From: Tachypleus tridentatus
Taxonomy: Eukaryota > Arthropoda > Merostomata > Xiphosura > Limulidae
Direction of reading: 5' to 3'
NCBI RefSeq assembly: GCF_004210375.1
Contig: NC_134834.1
Location: 156,755,290-156,819,289 of the forward strand
Length of the DNA stretch: 64,000 bases
Part shown: piece after piece, positions 43,401 through 52,718 of the stretch
Layout of the letters: each line of letters starts with the position of its first letter
How positions within the stretch are numbered: position 1 is the first letter of the stretch
Position numbers and translations under genes: made by a program
Notes under the pieces: model-generated
Told to the model about the DNA's origin: nothing
Database searches by the model: none
Seen by the model: only the letters and a program-made list of their open reading frames with translations

Positions 43401-46400
43401 TAGAAAAAGTAAACTAAATATGACAATTCACAGGTTTTATGACTAACTAAAACTATAAGAGGATAAAGTTTGTGGTTCGAAGTGTCTTATTTACACACTC
43501 CATTCCTTCAGCTTTATTGACATGTGAAAACGTTCTTCCTTATTTCTGACCAATAGAGACACATGACCGCATTCTATAATATATTAAAAAATTAAACATG
43601 TTTTTCATTTCACTGGGCCATTAATTCATCGAATATATTTTGGAGTCACTATAACTAAGGAAAAAATCTTATAACTTTCAAATTTCTTTTGTACATGTCC
43701 CACCAAGTCCAGTAGATGTATGTTTTACCATAGGTATCATACTCTATGTACTCCACAATAAACGAGTTTTCAGTTTTACATAACAAGGTACTTCCCCGTT
43801 TGTTTTGAATTTCGCGAGGCTACTCGAGGGCTATCTACAATGTGAGAAAAGAGAAAATAAATTTACTTTACAGAAATAACCATGAACGATCAGTTTGCTT
43901 GTCTGCGAACACGCGAGGTAAAAACTAAAAAATTAGACAAACATTTAAACGTTCTTGAAACTTCTTCACTTTCGATAAGTAGGGCATTCTATGGTAAGCC
44001 TGGTCTACAGTGCCTGATTACTTAATACGCGATTTTTCAAACGCCTCTGGTATTAATGTACGATACTCTGAAATGAAATTTTATCGAATGGTCGACTGAT
44101 TTCAGTCGGCTCAAAAGAATTAACAATACACGAGGAGATTCATTAGCACCGCCTATTATAGGACCTGCTCGTAAGGATTCTCTCTTCGAGAAACGACAAC
44201 GGTATTGAACAATGCATAATGAACTACTGAGATAAACCAATTATGAAAAACCTTCAATATACAAGATTTAAATAAGTTCACATAATAAGAAAATACAATG
44301 TGGGAAGGCTATACTGTATGAGCTGATAGCGATAAATGAGCACAAGGAATCCAAGCAGCATCAAACAGGTGACGTCACCTTGTACAGATTTACTTTGCAT
44401 TTGTCCCTGATGCTTAAGTATACTACTACAAATCACAAGTCCCTATTTGATATGACTAACACTTTAGTTAGAATTAAACACGGGGTCACATACCACTTGT
44501 AAATGCTTTCAGATATATACAAACACAATTTATACGCAACAATAGAATTGTTTTGTTTTCTTCTTCTCAAGTAACACGAGTTTCAAAAAATTTTAGAGAA
44601 AATTTGTTAAACTTTACAGTCTAATTGTTGAAAGATGGTACGATATAAAGAAATTACCACCTTGAACTACTTTTTATTCGTTCTTATTTAGGCCATGTTT
44701 TATTCTAGTAAACGTAACGACCTCCCTTCAGGTGATCGTTCCTTACACACGTGACGACCTCCCTTCAGGTGATCGTTTGTAATACACGTGACGACCTCCC
44801 TTCAGGTGGTCGTATGTCATACACGTGACGACCTTCTAGATCAGGGGTTCCCAACCGGTGGGTCGCAAAGCCTTGTTAGAAGTAGCTTGGGATAACATTA
44901 ATTTTATTTCATCAATTACATTTTCATGCTCTTACTTTTTTTTTTGTTTCGTTGCAAAGCAAAACGTGTACTACGTTAGTTCAATGTCATTAGGCGATAT
45001 TATGGGTGTATGTATGCGTGCCTGTGAGTGAATGTGCCTATGTGAATGTGTGTGTGTGCTCGCTGTCGACACGTGAGTCACATGTCCGTTGCTGATTGGA
45101 TATATATGTTGAATATATGTTCTTTTTGTGAATTCAGGTTGGACCAATGTGATTTAATTTGCTAATAAATAATTACAGAATTTTAAAATATTTTTTATGT
45201 TTCTTTCCCTCTCCTTCAAAGAAAATAAAAGAAAAATTAAGCTGCTGATAGTAAGCTCTAAGTAGGGGGTCACATGGGTTTCAAACTTTTAAGTAAGGGG
45301 TCGCGAGTGCCAAAAGGTTGGGAACCCCTGTTCTAGATGGTCTGTCTCCGACACGGATGTTTATACTTTTTTTAAAGAAATAAAAACACTGAAATATGAA
45401 AAAATAACTAAAAATCGTTTAACATATTTGGAATAATATCACTTCTTTCACTTAACACACTCGTTTCATATTAGTTCAACTGAACATCAAATTCAAGACG
45501 TTGAACAGTTCTTTTACTTACACACTCCCGTTTCATCCTAGTTTAACTGAATATCAAAACTGTTGCTTAGTGATATTACAGAGCATAAAATTCTAATCGA
45601 ACGATAAAATTACATCAACTGCGTCACCTTCAATGACACGTTACAATCAATATAAGACTTATTTACAACTATGTTTTCATTAATAAACGCAAGGAATTTA
45701 AATAATTTGTTAATCATATATTTTTAGATTCTTCATACGATGAATTTCTATGTATGTATATATAGCATAAATGCTTTAAAACTTTTAAAAGTACGTTATT
45801 CTGAAAAATAACACAATGTTTAGTGTAGCAGCCAATAAACGACTGCACGCTCAATTTTTAAAAATCTGCTAAAGCGGGAATTGCTTCCACGTAAAATGTA
45901 ACTGGTCACTGATTGGTAGGATATGGTCTACTTTCACGTTCATAACCTGCAAGTGAAAAACAAAACACTGCGTGTATTAAAAAAAATTAATTACCATGGA
46001 TTTACCACAAACAACATTTTAATGAACTCCATGGCATTTCCACTACTTCCTCCACGTCTAACACCTCAATACAGGGACAAGAAAATGACACCAAGAGGTG
46101 TACAGTTCCCCACACACACTTGTGAGCAAAAGGAATGACTTCCTTTTTATCGAACAAAACATGTGTATGTACGGTGACGCCACAACAAAAACATTCATCC
46201 CGTAATTTAGAACTAGTTGAAGTTGATGAATTTTCACACACACACAAAACAACAATTATCCTGTACTTTGTCAAGAATGTTTAAAAGTTTGTAATATATA
46301 ACTAATGGTTTGTTTTGTTGTTATTTTTTTAAGTTTCCTTTTTCTTGAACGCACAATAAATATGAAGACTGTTTTCACTGCTGGTACAACAATTTTTAAA

Positions 46401-49400
46401 AATCTTATAATACTGATTAGATATGATGGTTTAGTTAAATTCAACTGACTTTTATGTATAAAATATCACCTAATTTTTTAGAACCTGCCCTTCAACAATG
46501 AGTGTTAATTCTCCCGTAAGTAGCTTGATGAAAAATCTTATTATTGTATACGTAGCGTTAACTACGAGTATACAGATATTTGGTTCTGATAAAAGTCTGA
46601 TGTTCAACTGGGGTGTATCGGTAACGGTTGAACAACTAACTAGGCCTAATAAAACGGGCAAGTATAAACCACGACCTCTTTACGTAGCAAGTAGGGGTGA
46701 GATATTTTTTTAGCTGAAATATTTGCTTTATATTTCTTTACAAATATGAACCGATCAAATGACGAAAATTAGTGAATAATGCTTTACAAAAATCAAATCA
46801 ATGGTACAAATGAATAAAACATAAACAAACTGGGAAACAGGTATTATCAAATTAGGAATCACTTCTACAGTATGACGATTGTTCTGCACTAGTTGTGAAA
46901 CGCTTGAACATGGAAAATTACAGCATGCACCCTGTATTATTCATGCTTTGTCTTACGTGTCAAAAATGCCATCTCCCATTCCCTTATCCTTAATTTTATC
47001 TTCCGTTCTAGTTATGGTGAAGTATTACTTTGAGAGAGGGAAAATTATTATAATCTACTGCTGAATGAAGGTAATCTAGATAATTTACACTTTACTGTAA
47101 TAGGTAACTGACGCACCATTCTAGACGTTATTGCTAGTGTTTGTTCTGGTTATTGTTCTATGGCTAACTCGACGAATTAAAACAAAAAATAAACCCATAC
47201 TATACTCACAAGGTAAACAATTGTATTAGAGCTTACAGCTACATTTGACAGAAGCACAACAGGTTTAGCAAGTACAAGCAATGACGACCTCAACATTGAA
47301 AAACCAAGATAAGACGATCTCCTCATTTTGAAAAAACAATCATATGACGACTTCCATATTGCAAAATCAACAAGAATCACAATGTTTCTGGCAACACGGA
47401 ACTAAATATCGAAGAGGATTGATCGCCTTTGTTTTTCTCTACATGTCAAAATTATTTGAACCTTATATCAAATAAATTATCTTCATAAGTACTTTCTAAA
47501 ACAAATATATAAAAACAATGTTATTTTATCTCGAATTTTACGGCTCATTTATAAAAATTACTAAACATTTCATGAGAGGTTTTATCAGGCAACATAATTA
47601 TTTATTTAAGTTAATAGTCACAACACGGCTAGTTAGTTTTAAACTTGATACTTACATACATCGCTGTTTTTCAGTAAGAATTGCGAATTTTTTATTTCTT
47701 AAATTTCGTTTATACACATAAATAAAATTAAAAATGGGTTGGTTCAACATTCCCAAAGATTAAAAATTATGCTCATTTTTAATACTTTTCATATACGATA
47801 AATAACATTAATATCAAAATAAATAAAATCTAGCAAACAAAATTCCTATTTTCTCTAAATGGGTCGGAAAATCTGGTAATAAAAATATTTATACCTCTTA
47901 AAATGTTCTTTATTCATAGCCACTAAATTAGAGAAGGAAAAAAAAAGTATAGATCATTTCTAAACTCTAATTACTTCTACGTATTAGTCATCTATTATTA
48001 TTATATATATAAGAGAGTTTTTGAATTTCGCACAACGCTACACAAGGGCTATCTACGCTAGCCGTCCCTAATTTAGCAGTACAAGTCTAGACGGAAGGCA
48101 GCTAGCCATCACGACCCACCGCCAACTCTTGGGCTACTCTTTTACTAACGAACAGTGGGATTGACCGTTACATTATAACGCACCCATGGCTGAAAGAATG
48201 AACATGTTTGGTGCAACGCGGATTGGAATCCGCGACCCTCAGATTACGAGTTGAGCGCCCTAACCACTTGGCCATATAGAGAGGGAGGAAGAAAAAGATA
48301 CAAAAATTCGCAACTGTCATTTCAACACTATTGTGTGTGTGTATATAAAATTCGGTTTTTTGAGTTTCGACTGGCTAATGTAACAATTTATAATATCAGA
48401 TTACATTAAATATTTTACTTTTTCAAGTCTCCAATTATTTTTGAGTGTCTAATTTATCAAACATCCACTGCCTTCAGCGAAAAGGTAAATAAGCAATTAA
48501 AGCAGGCACCGGATGCACTTCCTCCCTTCCCTCCCGAAGATTATGGACATGTAAAAAAAGATAAGAAAACAGTGGCCTTCACGCTGTAGTTCGCGTGCAA
48601 TGCCAAACCCCCGTGAGAAAACGGTCACCCTTTCAGAATCATTCATTCACCTGTATATCTCTAACCCATGATATTCGAAGATTCTCCAGTACATTAACTT
48701 GTGCTAAATTCTGAAGTTGGTCAGGCGTGTTCTTACAGGTTTTAAATGCTGGGAAAATATAGAATTTGCCTAAAGCAACTTCAGAAAAAATATATATATA
48801 TTACGAGGCCTTCAACGCAAGTGTCATCATACACATCTCAGAAACACAAAGTAATATAATCAGTCGCTAGACAATAGTTTTAAGAAACTAGCTAGCATTG
48901 TTTAAGTTTGTAGTCATAACACGGCTAGCTAGTTTTAAGCTTAATATTTACACTATATGTGTAGAGATGAAAACGTACTTTATTGTAAGAAAATTTTAAG
49001 CGTTCGCCCACTTAATAAAGACAACACTTTTTAATAATGTTATTCGAATTAAACGAAAAAGAAAATAAAGTACTCTCTGCTTGTATATATATACCTTACT
49101 AACTTTATGTGGTTGATACTTCAAACAAAAGTATACACTTATTCTCTTTTTTTTTTTCTTATCTCATCCCTTTCTAAAAATCAAATATTATTCTTAAATA
49201 AATCCCACCTCCCAACATCCACAAGTTTAGTAACGCCTTTGCATTCAAACTTTCTTCCATATTATAAACATTCGTGGGGTGTGACATTTTAAAATTAACG
49301 ATAAAACCAACAACGTTGAAAAAACAATTTATGTGAAAAACAAACTACTTTCTCTGACACATATTTATGCCGTATTTTCAAAATGGAATGGGAGAGACAC

Positions 49401-52400
49401 TAAAACATAAATTATGATTCAGAAGTAAAAATAGCACTATATTAACACAAAACCATACTTTGAAGGCACGTAAAGCACCTCTATCTTTGAGTATGGCAAG
49501 TTAAGAAAAACTACTGCAATAGACGAATATTTTGATGGTTTAACATACCAACAATAAACAGCTTCTATTACACGTATAGGTTTCAATCTCAATGTTTAAA
49601 AATAGCAACAACACGTAGTTTCTACCATACATAGGATTACAATTTTGTTTCCAATATCTCCACTATACAAATATTTCCAGCAGCAATATACAAGTTATTT
49701 ACCTTTTAAACATTACAGAAAAAATAAATATACTGCTATCTGACAAAACGATTTATTCATGTCATATGGAGTTTGTATTTAAGTGTGCATATAATACACA
49801 GTTAAGTTACTGTTTCATAACAAACACTTCACAAGCATCGCAAAATAACCTGACATAAACAAAGAGTAGTTTTTTTTACAGTGTCAGTTTACAGCATATT
49901 AATCTGCATATGTAGGTCAAAAACTGTTAAAAACAAGATCACGTTACTTATAACATAATGGTATGCAAGTAGATTGTAGTCAACACTATCAAATTACAAC
50001 TGAAAAAAAAACTATCCTGACTGCTAAACCTTAGGAAGGTTAATTAAATTACATTTCTTACTAAGAAGTAATCGTTTTTTATCATGTACACAACTTTCTT
50101 CCACATGTTTGTCAATATGTAATGATTCATTATGACCCACACTAGTAAAAGCTACCAACACTACAATTTGACTTGAGAATTCTGAAACACTAAACAAAAA
50201 CTTACATTTTTATTCCTGGTAGTTAAAAGAGACCCTTTCCCGATTATAACATTTTCTCCTTCGAAATATATTCCAGAAGGATGAGGCAAATCGACACTTA
50301 ACCCTGGATCCTCAAATTCCAAGTTTTCATCATCTAAATCATTTCCGTCGGTTTCGTCTACCATCATACCATTTACAAGACCGTTTTTACTTTCCTTGCC
50401 GTCCACGCGGACTTTCCTGGCAATTTTTATCGGTTTACATCCAAAAGGTGCAGGTGTCAATGCAACGTTAGCCTTAACACTCTTTCCTCTAAAGTCGAAC
50501 ACAACGGATGAGGTTGATGGAGGTGGTTTCTGCCATGTAGGTTTTTTGCTTCCTATTAATGCAGTCGGTTTAAGAATGTCGCCAACTTCGGAATCGGTAA
50601 GAGGTGATATCTCTTTTGCAGCTAATATGAAGTCTGTACGGTTTACATCAACATTTTTACTGGTGGATACACCCTCCAACTCATCGTCCTTTACCTCCAC
50701 GGGAACCATCTCCACTTCGGCGCCTTTCGTAATAATAGCATGAGAAGTAGACCAATTTTCTTTAGAACTATGAACTGAAGCACTCTGGCTTGACTTCGGA
50801 ATAGGTTTAATGTTAGCCACTGGTTTTTCGTCTAGCTTTCGTTGCAGAGGAGGAGTGACCTTCGATGAAACGTCAGACGTGAAAGCACAGCTTGAATTAG
50901 CTATGACTGTAGGATCACTCCCTTTTTCAGCACTACTTTCTCTTGGAGATTTTACACCTCCAAAGGTCATGTTTAAATCTGCTGAACAAATTCGATCTAA
51001 AGTGTCTTTTGTACTACTCATTACAACATCGTTTTCTTCGTGACCATCATTCATCATCAAATAAGTTCTTTCTTTAGTCACCTCAGTTTCAAAATGCGTT
51101 GGAGATTGATTCCCGTTTGTAAGTGGTTCTTTGGCACTATGTTTGGCATATTTATATTTACTCTTGCAACTAGATTCTACTGCATCATTCTGACTTAAGT
51201 CTTTTTCTCCATTGTCCTGTTGTTTGCTAATAGGTTGAACGATTGCAGTTTCCTGGGGACGACAGCTGGTTATAGTACTAACACACTTACTACTTGCAGA
51301 TGTGGTAATGGCTCTCACTACAGGAGGTTTTCTTCTGGCATTACTCTGAGTTTTAGATTTTTTATCTAATGGTTCAAATAAACGCTTATAATTGCGCACA
51401 GTATCTGGTTTAGGAAGCTCCTCATCGGTAATGCTAGGGGTTGATGTTTGTCGATTAAGGTCTCTACGTTTAAACACTTTTTCCATACTTGATGCATTGT
51501 GTCCTTGCGTATTGGCTTTGTTTTCGATTATCACAAGATCTTCGTTGACCAGCATGGAGCGAGGAGAATGGCCAGATCCAGGAAACTTGACAGTCACTTG
51601 GTTTGTTACCCTGAGAGCTGGCTGAGGAGTTATAGGAAACAAACTACACTTACGAGAGTGATCTGATTCTAGTAACAATGTCTCCATACTTTTAACTTTT
51701 TTCAAATTACTGTAATTTAAATTTGAGTTGCCATTCGCTCTATTTCCCGCGACAAATGGCCGATCTAGGACTGACAATCCAGTGGTCTGGAACATACTGG
51801 TGTTCTTATCGAGAAGGTCTTCCATACTAGAATAGCGCCTCAAAACCCCTTCAATTTTGAAACGTTTCTCTCTTAGAGAAATACTAATAAACTTGGATTT
51901 AAGCTTATTCACAATCCCAGGACCATATTCCAACTCCCTCTCACTCTCATCAGAAGATGACGGCTGATAATGGCTGAGGTCGCTAAAGGTGGACGAAGAA
52001 GTAGGGCTGTTCATTTTAGATCGTTCAAAAGTGGACCCGTATCCATTCACTTCACTTTGCTCGTTCAAATTAGGCGTATAATCTTCGCCCATTTTGTCAG
52101 CTGGCTTTTTCGTAGCTAACGATACTCTAGAATCACTTGTTGAAGTATGGCCATGCCCAACACTCGAGCTATACTGCAGAAAATCTAACTGGGGTCCTCT
52201 CTTCAAAGGAAACAACCCTGAACTACTGGCGCTAACTGGTACACCAGATATCATTGCAACTTTCGTTTGGACGCTTTCCTCTGTGCCTGGCACACTGCCC
52301 CCTCCTCTAGCCTGTAAGCCTACTCTATGGAATGTGAGCGCGCGTGACGCGGTAAACTCGTCAGGACGTGTGTATAAGCCACCCGGGGTGTTCACATTGC

Positions 52401-52680
52401 TCGTTTCGGCTTTATAGGGGTGAATAACCTGTGAGACAGCTTTGGTCCCCTCACACTTTGACTCTTGCGTGGACTGTTTCAACGGTTCACCACTCGAGGC
52501 TGCACGGTTTCTGTCTACTAGCATAACAAGAGAAGAACTAGCCCGACCCGCAGTCCCTTTCTTCATCATCAATTCTTTTAGCCATTCGGGCTTATCACTA
52601 TCTTCTGTTGAGTTCCGTTCACCATCAGAAGTGTACATGGTTGGTGAATAAGACCCACCCTGGAAATGGCCTCCTGGCAT
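16251..52680 (-). CDS. Taperin/phostensin-like protein, spliced gene of three coding exons (947 aa)
   Basis: Coding exons are 52680-50206 (825 codons), 32713-32557 (52 codons plus 1 base) and 16462-16251 (2 bases plus 69 codons and stop). Phases match at both junctions (0/0 and 1/1), and both donors are GTAAGT. The product is long, Ser/Thr/Lys-rich and apparently disordered, with no signal peptide or membrane segment. It has a short tryptophan motif PEWLKELMMKKG (residues 31-42), the segment IVNKLKSKFISISLREKR (256-273), a YEYPSE motif in exon 2 (residues 838-843 of the spliced product) and the C-terminus SSWSSSTTSDLLF. Vertebrate taperin and phostensin share a short W-containing N-terminal motif, an [FY]EYPSE motif after a PP1-docking site, and a SYTP...LxF-type tail. 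They bind PP1 and localise to actin structures. Family membership is inferred from these short motifs only. A more general scaffold protein is the alternative. Confidence 0.6.
16916..17037 (+). mobile_element. Short tRNA-derived SINE with target-site duplication
   Basis: The tRNA-like head begins with a C run and CGCTAGTACAGCGGTAAGTC. It contains a good B box (GGGGTTCGATTCCCC) and ends with a tail reading AGATAGCCCGTTGTGGCTTT followed by GCTATAAGAAAACACAAAC. ACTAGCCATT is repeated exactly at 16906-16915 and 17038-17047, which defines the insertion. The copy is little decayed. It is not a functional tRNA gene, because the 3' part runs into a SINE tail shared with the copy at 62481. Confidence 0.85.
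20145..20640 (-). other. Unidentified coding-like patch
   Basis: On the minus strand several neighbouring open stretches read like protein although they are in different frames. One contains VRNILKVSRYLADMIVKHRS and then DNPVYSNKKTSYG before a GTAAGT. Another contains NTHIEIVAFTASNSQIAVLE before a stop and GTAAGT. A third contains SDVAQWIFDGSWSIIESTTS. A fourth begins MTYKMSKDGKKGLLGG. Base composition is richer than the flanks. It could be a decayed gene or transposon copy, or chance. I recognise no family. Confidence 0.2.
21455..21490. repeat. Short (GT)n/(ACGT) microsatellite
   Basis: A GT dinucleotide run of about seven units is followed by ACGTACGTGTACATACACAC, a partly self-complementary microsatellite. 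No other role is visible. Confidence 0.7.
23125..23228 (+). mobile_element. Decayed copy of the short tRNA-derived SINE
   Basis: The segment TTTGGTTTCGATCCTGTGGT is followed by AGGCACAGCA, ACAACCCATTGCTACCATGC and AAGCTACACAAACACAC. It follows the B box and tail of the element at 16916, with many substitutions and small gaps. The 5' half is barely recognisable. Confidence 0.55.
25197..25225 (+). mobile_element. Possible single terminus of a Tc1-like transposon
   Basis: TACAGTGGAGCAAAAG resembles the common terminus of Tc1-like elements inserted at TA. I found no matching inverted end and no transposase fragment nearby, so this may be coincidence. Confidence 0.2.
25943..26165. repeat. Local direct duplication with 156-base spacing
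   Basis: The block GGTATATCCAATACTAGCCA with CCTTCTATACTAAATAA near 25963 recurs near 26119 with few changes, each time preceded by an ATATATAAA run. The spacer holds CCTACC-type pyrimidine repeats. Confidence 0.7.
26718..26903. mobile_element. hAT-type MITE
   Basis: The element begins CAGTGGTTCTCAAAGTATGG and ends TTTTAAGAACCATTG, forming imperfect terminal inverted repeats of the hAT/Charlie type. Flanks CTTTAGGG and GTTTAGAA look like a worn 8-base target duplication. At 186 bases it is non-autonomous, and no coding content is visible. Confidence 0.7.
30462..30539. repeat. Two tandem copies of a 39-base unit
   Basis: TAAAGTAACACCATTC followed by TGTAACGGTTTAACTTG and TTTTAC occurs twice head to tail with four or so differences. 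No function is apparent. Confidence 0.85.
31084..31270. repeat. Minisatellite, 53-base unit, about 3.5 copies
   Basis: The landmark TCTACTGA/TCTAGTGA recurs at 31084, 31137, 31190 and (as TATACAGA) 31242. The shared core between landmarks is ATTAATAGCACTTGT plus CAATGGAG. The copies differ mostly in a T-rich spacer. Confidence 0.85.
32557..32713 (-). CDS. Taperin-like gene, second coding exon with YEYPSE motif
   Basis: This exon is 157 bases between a TTTTGTTTTCCTTTG...ATATAG acceptor and a GTAAGT donor. It encodes LTTQFDDNATSTYEYPSETC, followed by a Ser/Glu/Lys-rich stretch ending LAHPVA plus one base. A longer open frame overlaps it on the same strand in another phase, but only this phase continues exon 1 and gives a family-like motif. 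The YEYPSE core is the strongest clue to the taperin/phostensin family. Confidence 0.8.
36472..36622. repeat. Three tandem copies of a ~50-base unit
   Basis: Each unit reads ATCTTA, then an ATACATGCAGAGG-like part, then GGTGGACTAAGACTGGTTGG and ACTACCTAGC. Starts are at 36472, 36521 and 36572. The second and third copies are nearly identical, which suggests recent amplification or length variation between individuals. Confidence 0.9.
37077..37192 (-). mobile_element. Decayed tRNA-derived SINE (short family), minus strand
   Basis: On the plus strand the order is AACCGCAAAGCTATA, CTATGTGCACCACTAGTGTC, GAAACC, then GCGTTATAAGCTTTCAGACA and TAACCACTGGGGA. This is the reverse complement of the layout of the element at 16916 (tail, B box, A box), with heavy decay. 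Confidence 0.6.
39611..39660. repeat. Dispersed direct repeat, copy 1 (partner at 42064)
   Basis: AAACCTCTGTAAACATATAA followed by GTTGTGAACTATTAAGTAGC and ATCC recurs near 42066 in the same orientation with only about four changes. No terminal structure that would name an element is evident. Confidence 0.75.
39823..40275. repeat. Degenerate minisatellite, ~36-base unit, about 13 copies
   Basis: Units run head to tail with a rough consensus of GGCCCATTTAAAATACA then CGGCCATCTTTATTATTCA. The clearest units start near 39858, 39893, 39929 and 39965, then near 40021, 40163 and 40192. One unit around 40001-40020 is shortened. The divergence between units marks an old array with no ongoing homogenisation. 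Confidence 0.85.
41487..41715 (-). mobile_element. Internally deleted mariner/Tc1-type element with transposase tail remnant
   Basis: The 22-base terminal inverted repeats (CAGGGTGTTCGGAAAGTCAC TG and its complement) differ at one position. The element is flanked on both sides by TA, the target duplication of the IS630-Tc1-mariner superfamily. On the minus strand a short frame reads IQACIDANGGHFQHCL then stop, like the C-terminus of mariner-type transposases. The catalytic DDE/D region is gone. At 229 bases it cannot move by itself. Confidence 0.9.
42064..42112. repeat. Dispersed direct repeat, copy 2 (partner at 39611)
   Basis: AAACCTCCGTAAACATATAA followed by CTTGTGAACTATTAGGTAGC and ATCC matches the copy 2.45 kb to the left. 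Sequence on either side does not align well. Confidence 0.75.
42178..42449 (-). mobile_element. Long tRNA-derived SINE, nearly complete
   Basis: The head on the minus strand starts GGCTCGGCATGGCCAGGTGG. It has an anticodon-loop-like CTTGTAATC and a clean B box (GGGTTCGAATCCCCG), and resembles a tRNA, possibly Thr. The body contains GGTCAATCCCACTATCCGTT, AGTTGGCGGTG and AGGGACGG, and it ends in a short A-rich tail. The plus strand shows this as TTTCGCGCAAAGCTAC through GGCCATGCCGAGCC. The same body is present at 48016. Both tRNA promoter boxes are preserved. Confidence 0.88.
42580..43068 (-). other. Unexplained open frame of 162 codons
   Basis: This is an uninterrupted minus-strand frame starting MNCPCDFIMSTDREISGSTE, rich in Cys and aromatic residues with a hydrophobic segment near the C-terminus (VCVFFFSFLLPL). 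It lies in intron 1 of the taperin-like gene, in a CpG-rich stretch. I recognise no domain and see no splice or promoter support. It is longer than chance frames elsewhere in the window but may still be chance. Confidence 0.2.
43797..43842 (-). mobile_element. Fragment of the long SINE (3' end only)
   Basis: CGTTTGTTTTGAATTTCGCG, AGGCTACTCGAGGGCTATCT and AC on the plus strand correspond to the tail end of the elements at 42178 and 48016. The tRNA-like head is missing, consistent with a 5'-truncated insertion. Confidence 0.75.
44713..44836. repeat. Minisatellite, 37-base unit, 3.3 copies
   Basis: Units start at 44713, 44750, 44787 and 44824 (partial). Each reads CGTGACGACCTCCCTTCAGG then TGATCGT and a short variable part ending ACACA. 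Each complete junction contains CACGTG. The array stops within a few bases of the hAT MITE's left target duplication. Confidence 0.9.
44842..45330. mobile_element. hAT MITE with perfect 8-base target duplication
   Basis: The termini CAGGGGTTCCCAACC and GGTTGGGAACCCCTG are perfect 15-base inverted repeats. The flanks TTCTAGAT at 44834-44841 and 45331-45338 are identical, the 8-base duplication expected of hAT transposases. The subterminal GGTGGGTCGC and GCGAGTGCC regions are also partly paired. At 489 bases with no frame, it is non-autonomous. The exact duplication suggests a fairly young insertion. Confidence 0.95.
47607..47660. repeat. Dispersed direct repeat, copy 1 (partner at 48902)
   Basis: TTAAGTTAATAGTCACAACA then CGGCTAGTTAGTTTTAAACT and TGATACTTACA recurs 1.3 kb to the right with few changes. 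It is not assigned to a family. Confidence 0.7.
48016..48280 (-). mobile_element. Long tRNA-derived SINE, second full copy
   Basis: It has the same arrangement as 42178-42449: on the plus strand TTTGAATTTCGCACAACGC, GGGCTATCTACGCTAGCCGT, the central ACCGCCAACTCTTGGGCTAC, and the tRNA-like head ending TAACCACTTGGCCATATAG. The B box is damaged (GATTGGAATCC instead of GATTCGAACCC). Related ATATA(A)GAGAG strings at both ends may be its target duplication. Confidence 0.88.
48902..48955. repeat. Dispersed direct repeat, copy 2 (partner at 47607)
   Basis: TTAAGTTTGTAGTCATAACA then CGGCTAGCTAGTTTTAAGCT and TAATATTTACA matches the copy at 47607. Confidence 0.7.
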
Positions 52681-52718
52681 AGCGATAACACTTTTATCTC
52701 CTTCCTTCCTAGCTCAGC
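50206..52718 (-). CDS. Taperin-like gene, first coding exon (residues 1-825 plus short 5'UTR)
   Basis: On the minus strand a TTTTTGTAG acceptor precedes 52718. An in-frame TGA then closes the frame upstream of the ATG at 52680, which has G at -3, so the ATG choice is well supported. The exon ends at 50206 before GTAAGT. Visible motifs are PEWLKELMMKKG (31-42), an acidic/Ser patch SSSDESERELEYG (241-253), SSMEDLL (284-290), SMETLLLES (331-339), SSMEKVFKRR (397-406), VRNYKRLFEPL (428-438), SVVFDFRGKSVKANVALTPA (725-744) and an acidic segment around 775-792. The frame is uninterrupted for 2.5 kb with balanced codon use, in a region where chance frames end within tens of codons. It is clearly a real gene. 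Confidence 0.93.

Larger units (their letters stand above)
32714..50205 (-). other. Intron 1 of the taperin-like gene (17.5 kb)
   Basis: This is the interval between the first and second coding exons. CpG density is near expectation almost throughout. It carries most of the SINE, MITE and minisatellite copies listed separately. In 32760-36470, 37200-39600, 40280-41480, 43330-43790, 43850-44700, 45340-47600 and 48960-50160 I see no gene. The part at about 33660-34860 is richer in G+C than its flanks and could be an unrecognised decayed transposon. Confidence 0.7.

Noticed and set aside
50396..52651. Several plus-strand frames of 70-115 codons opposite the large exon
   Set aside because: They are antisense shadows of the strongly coding minus-strand exon.
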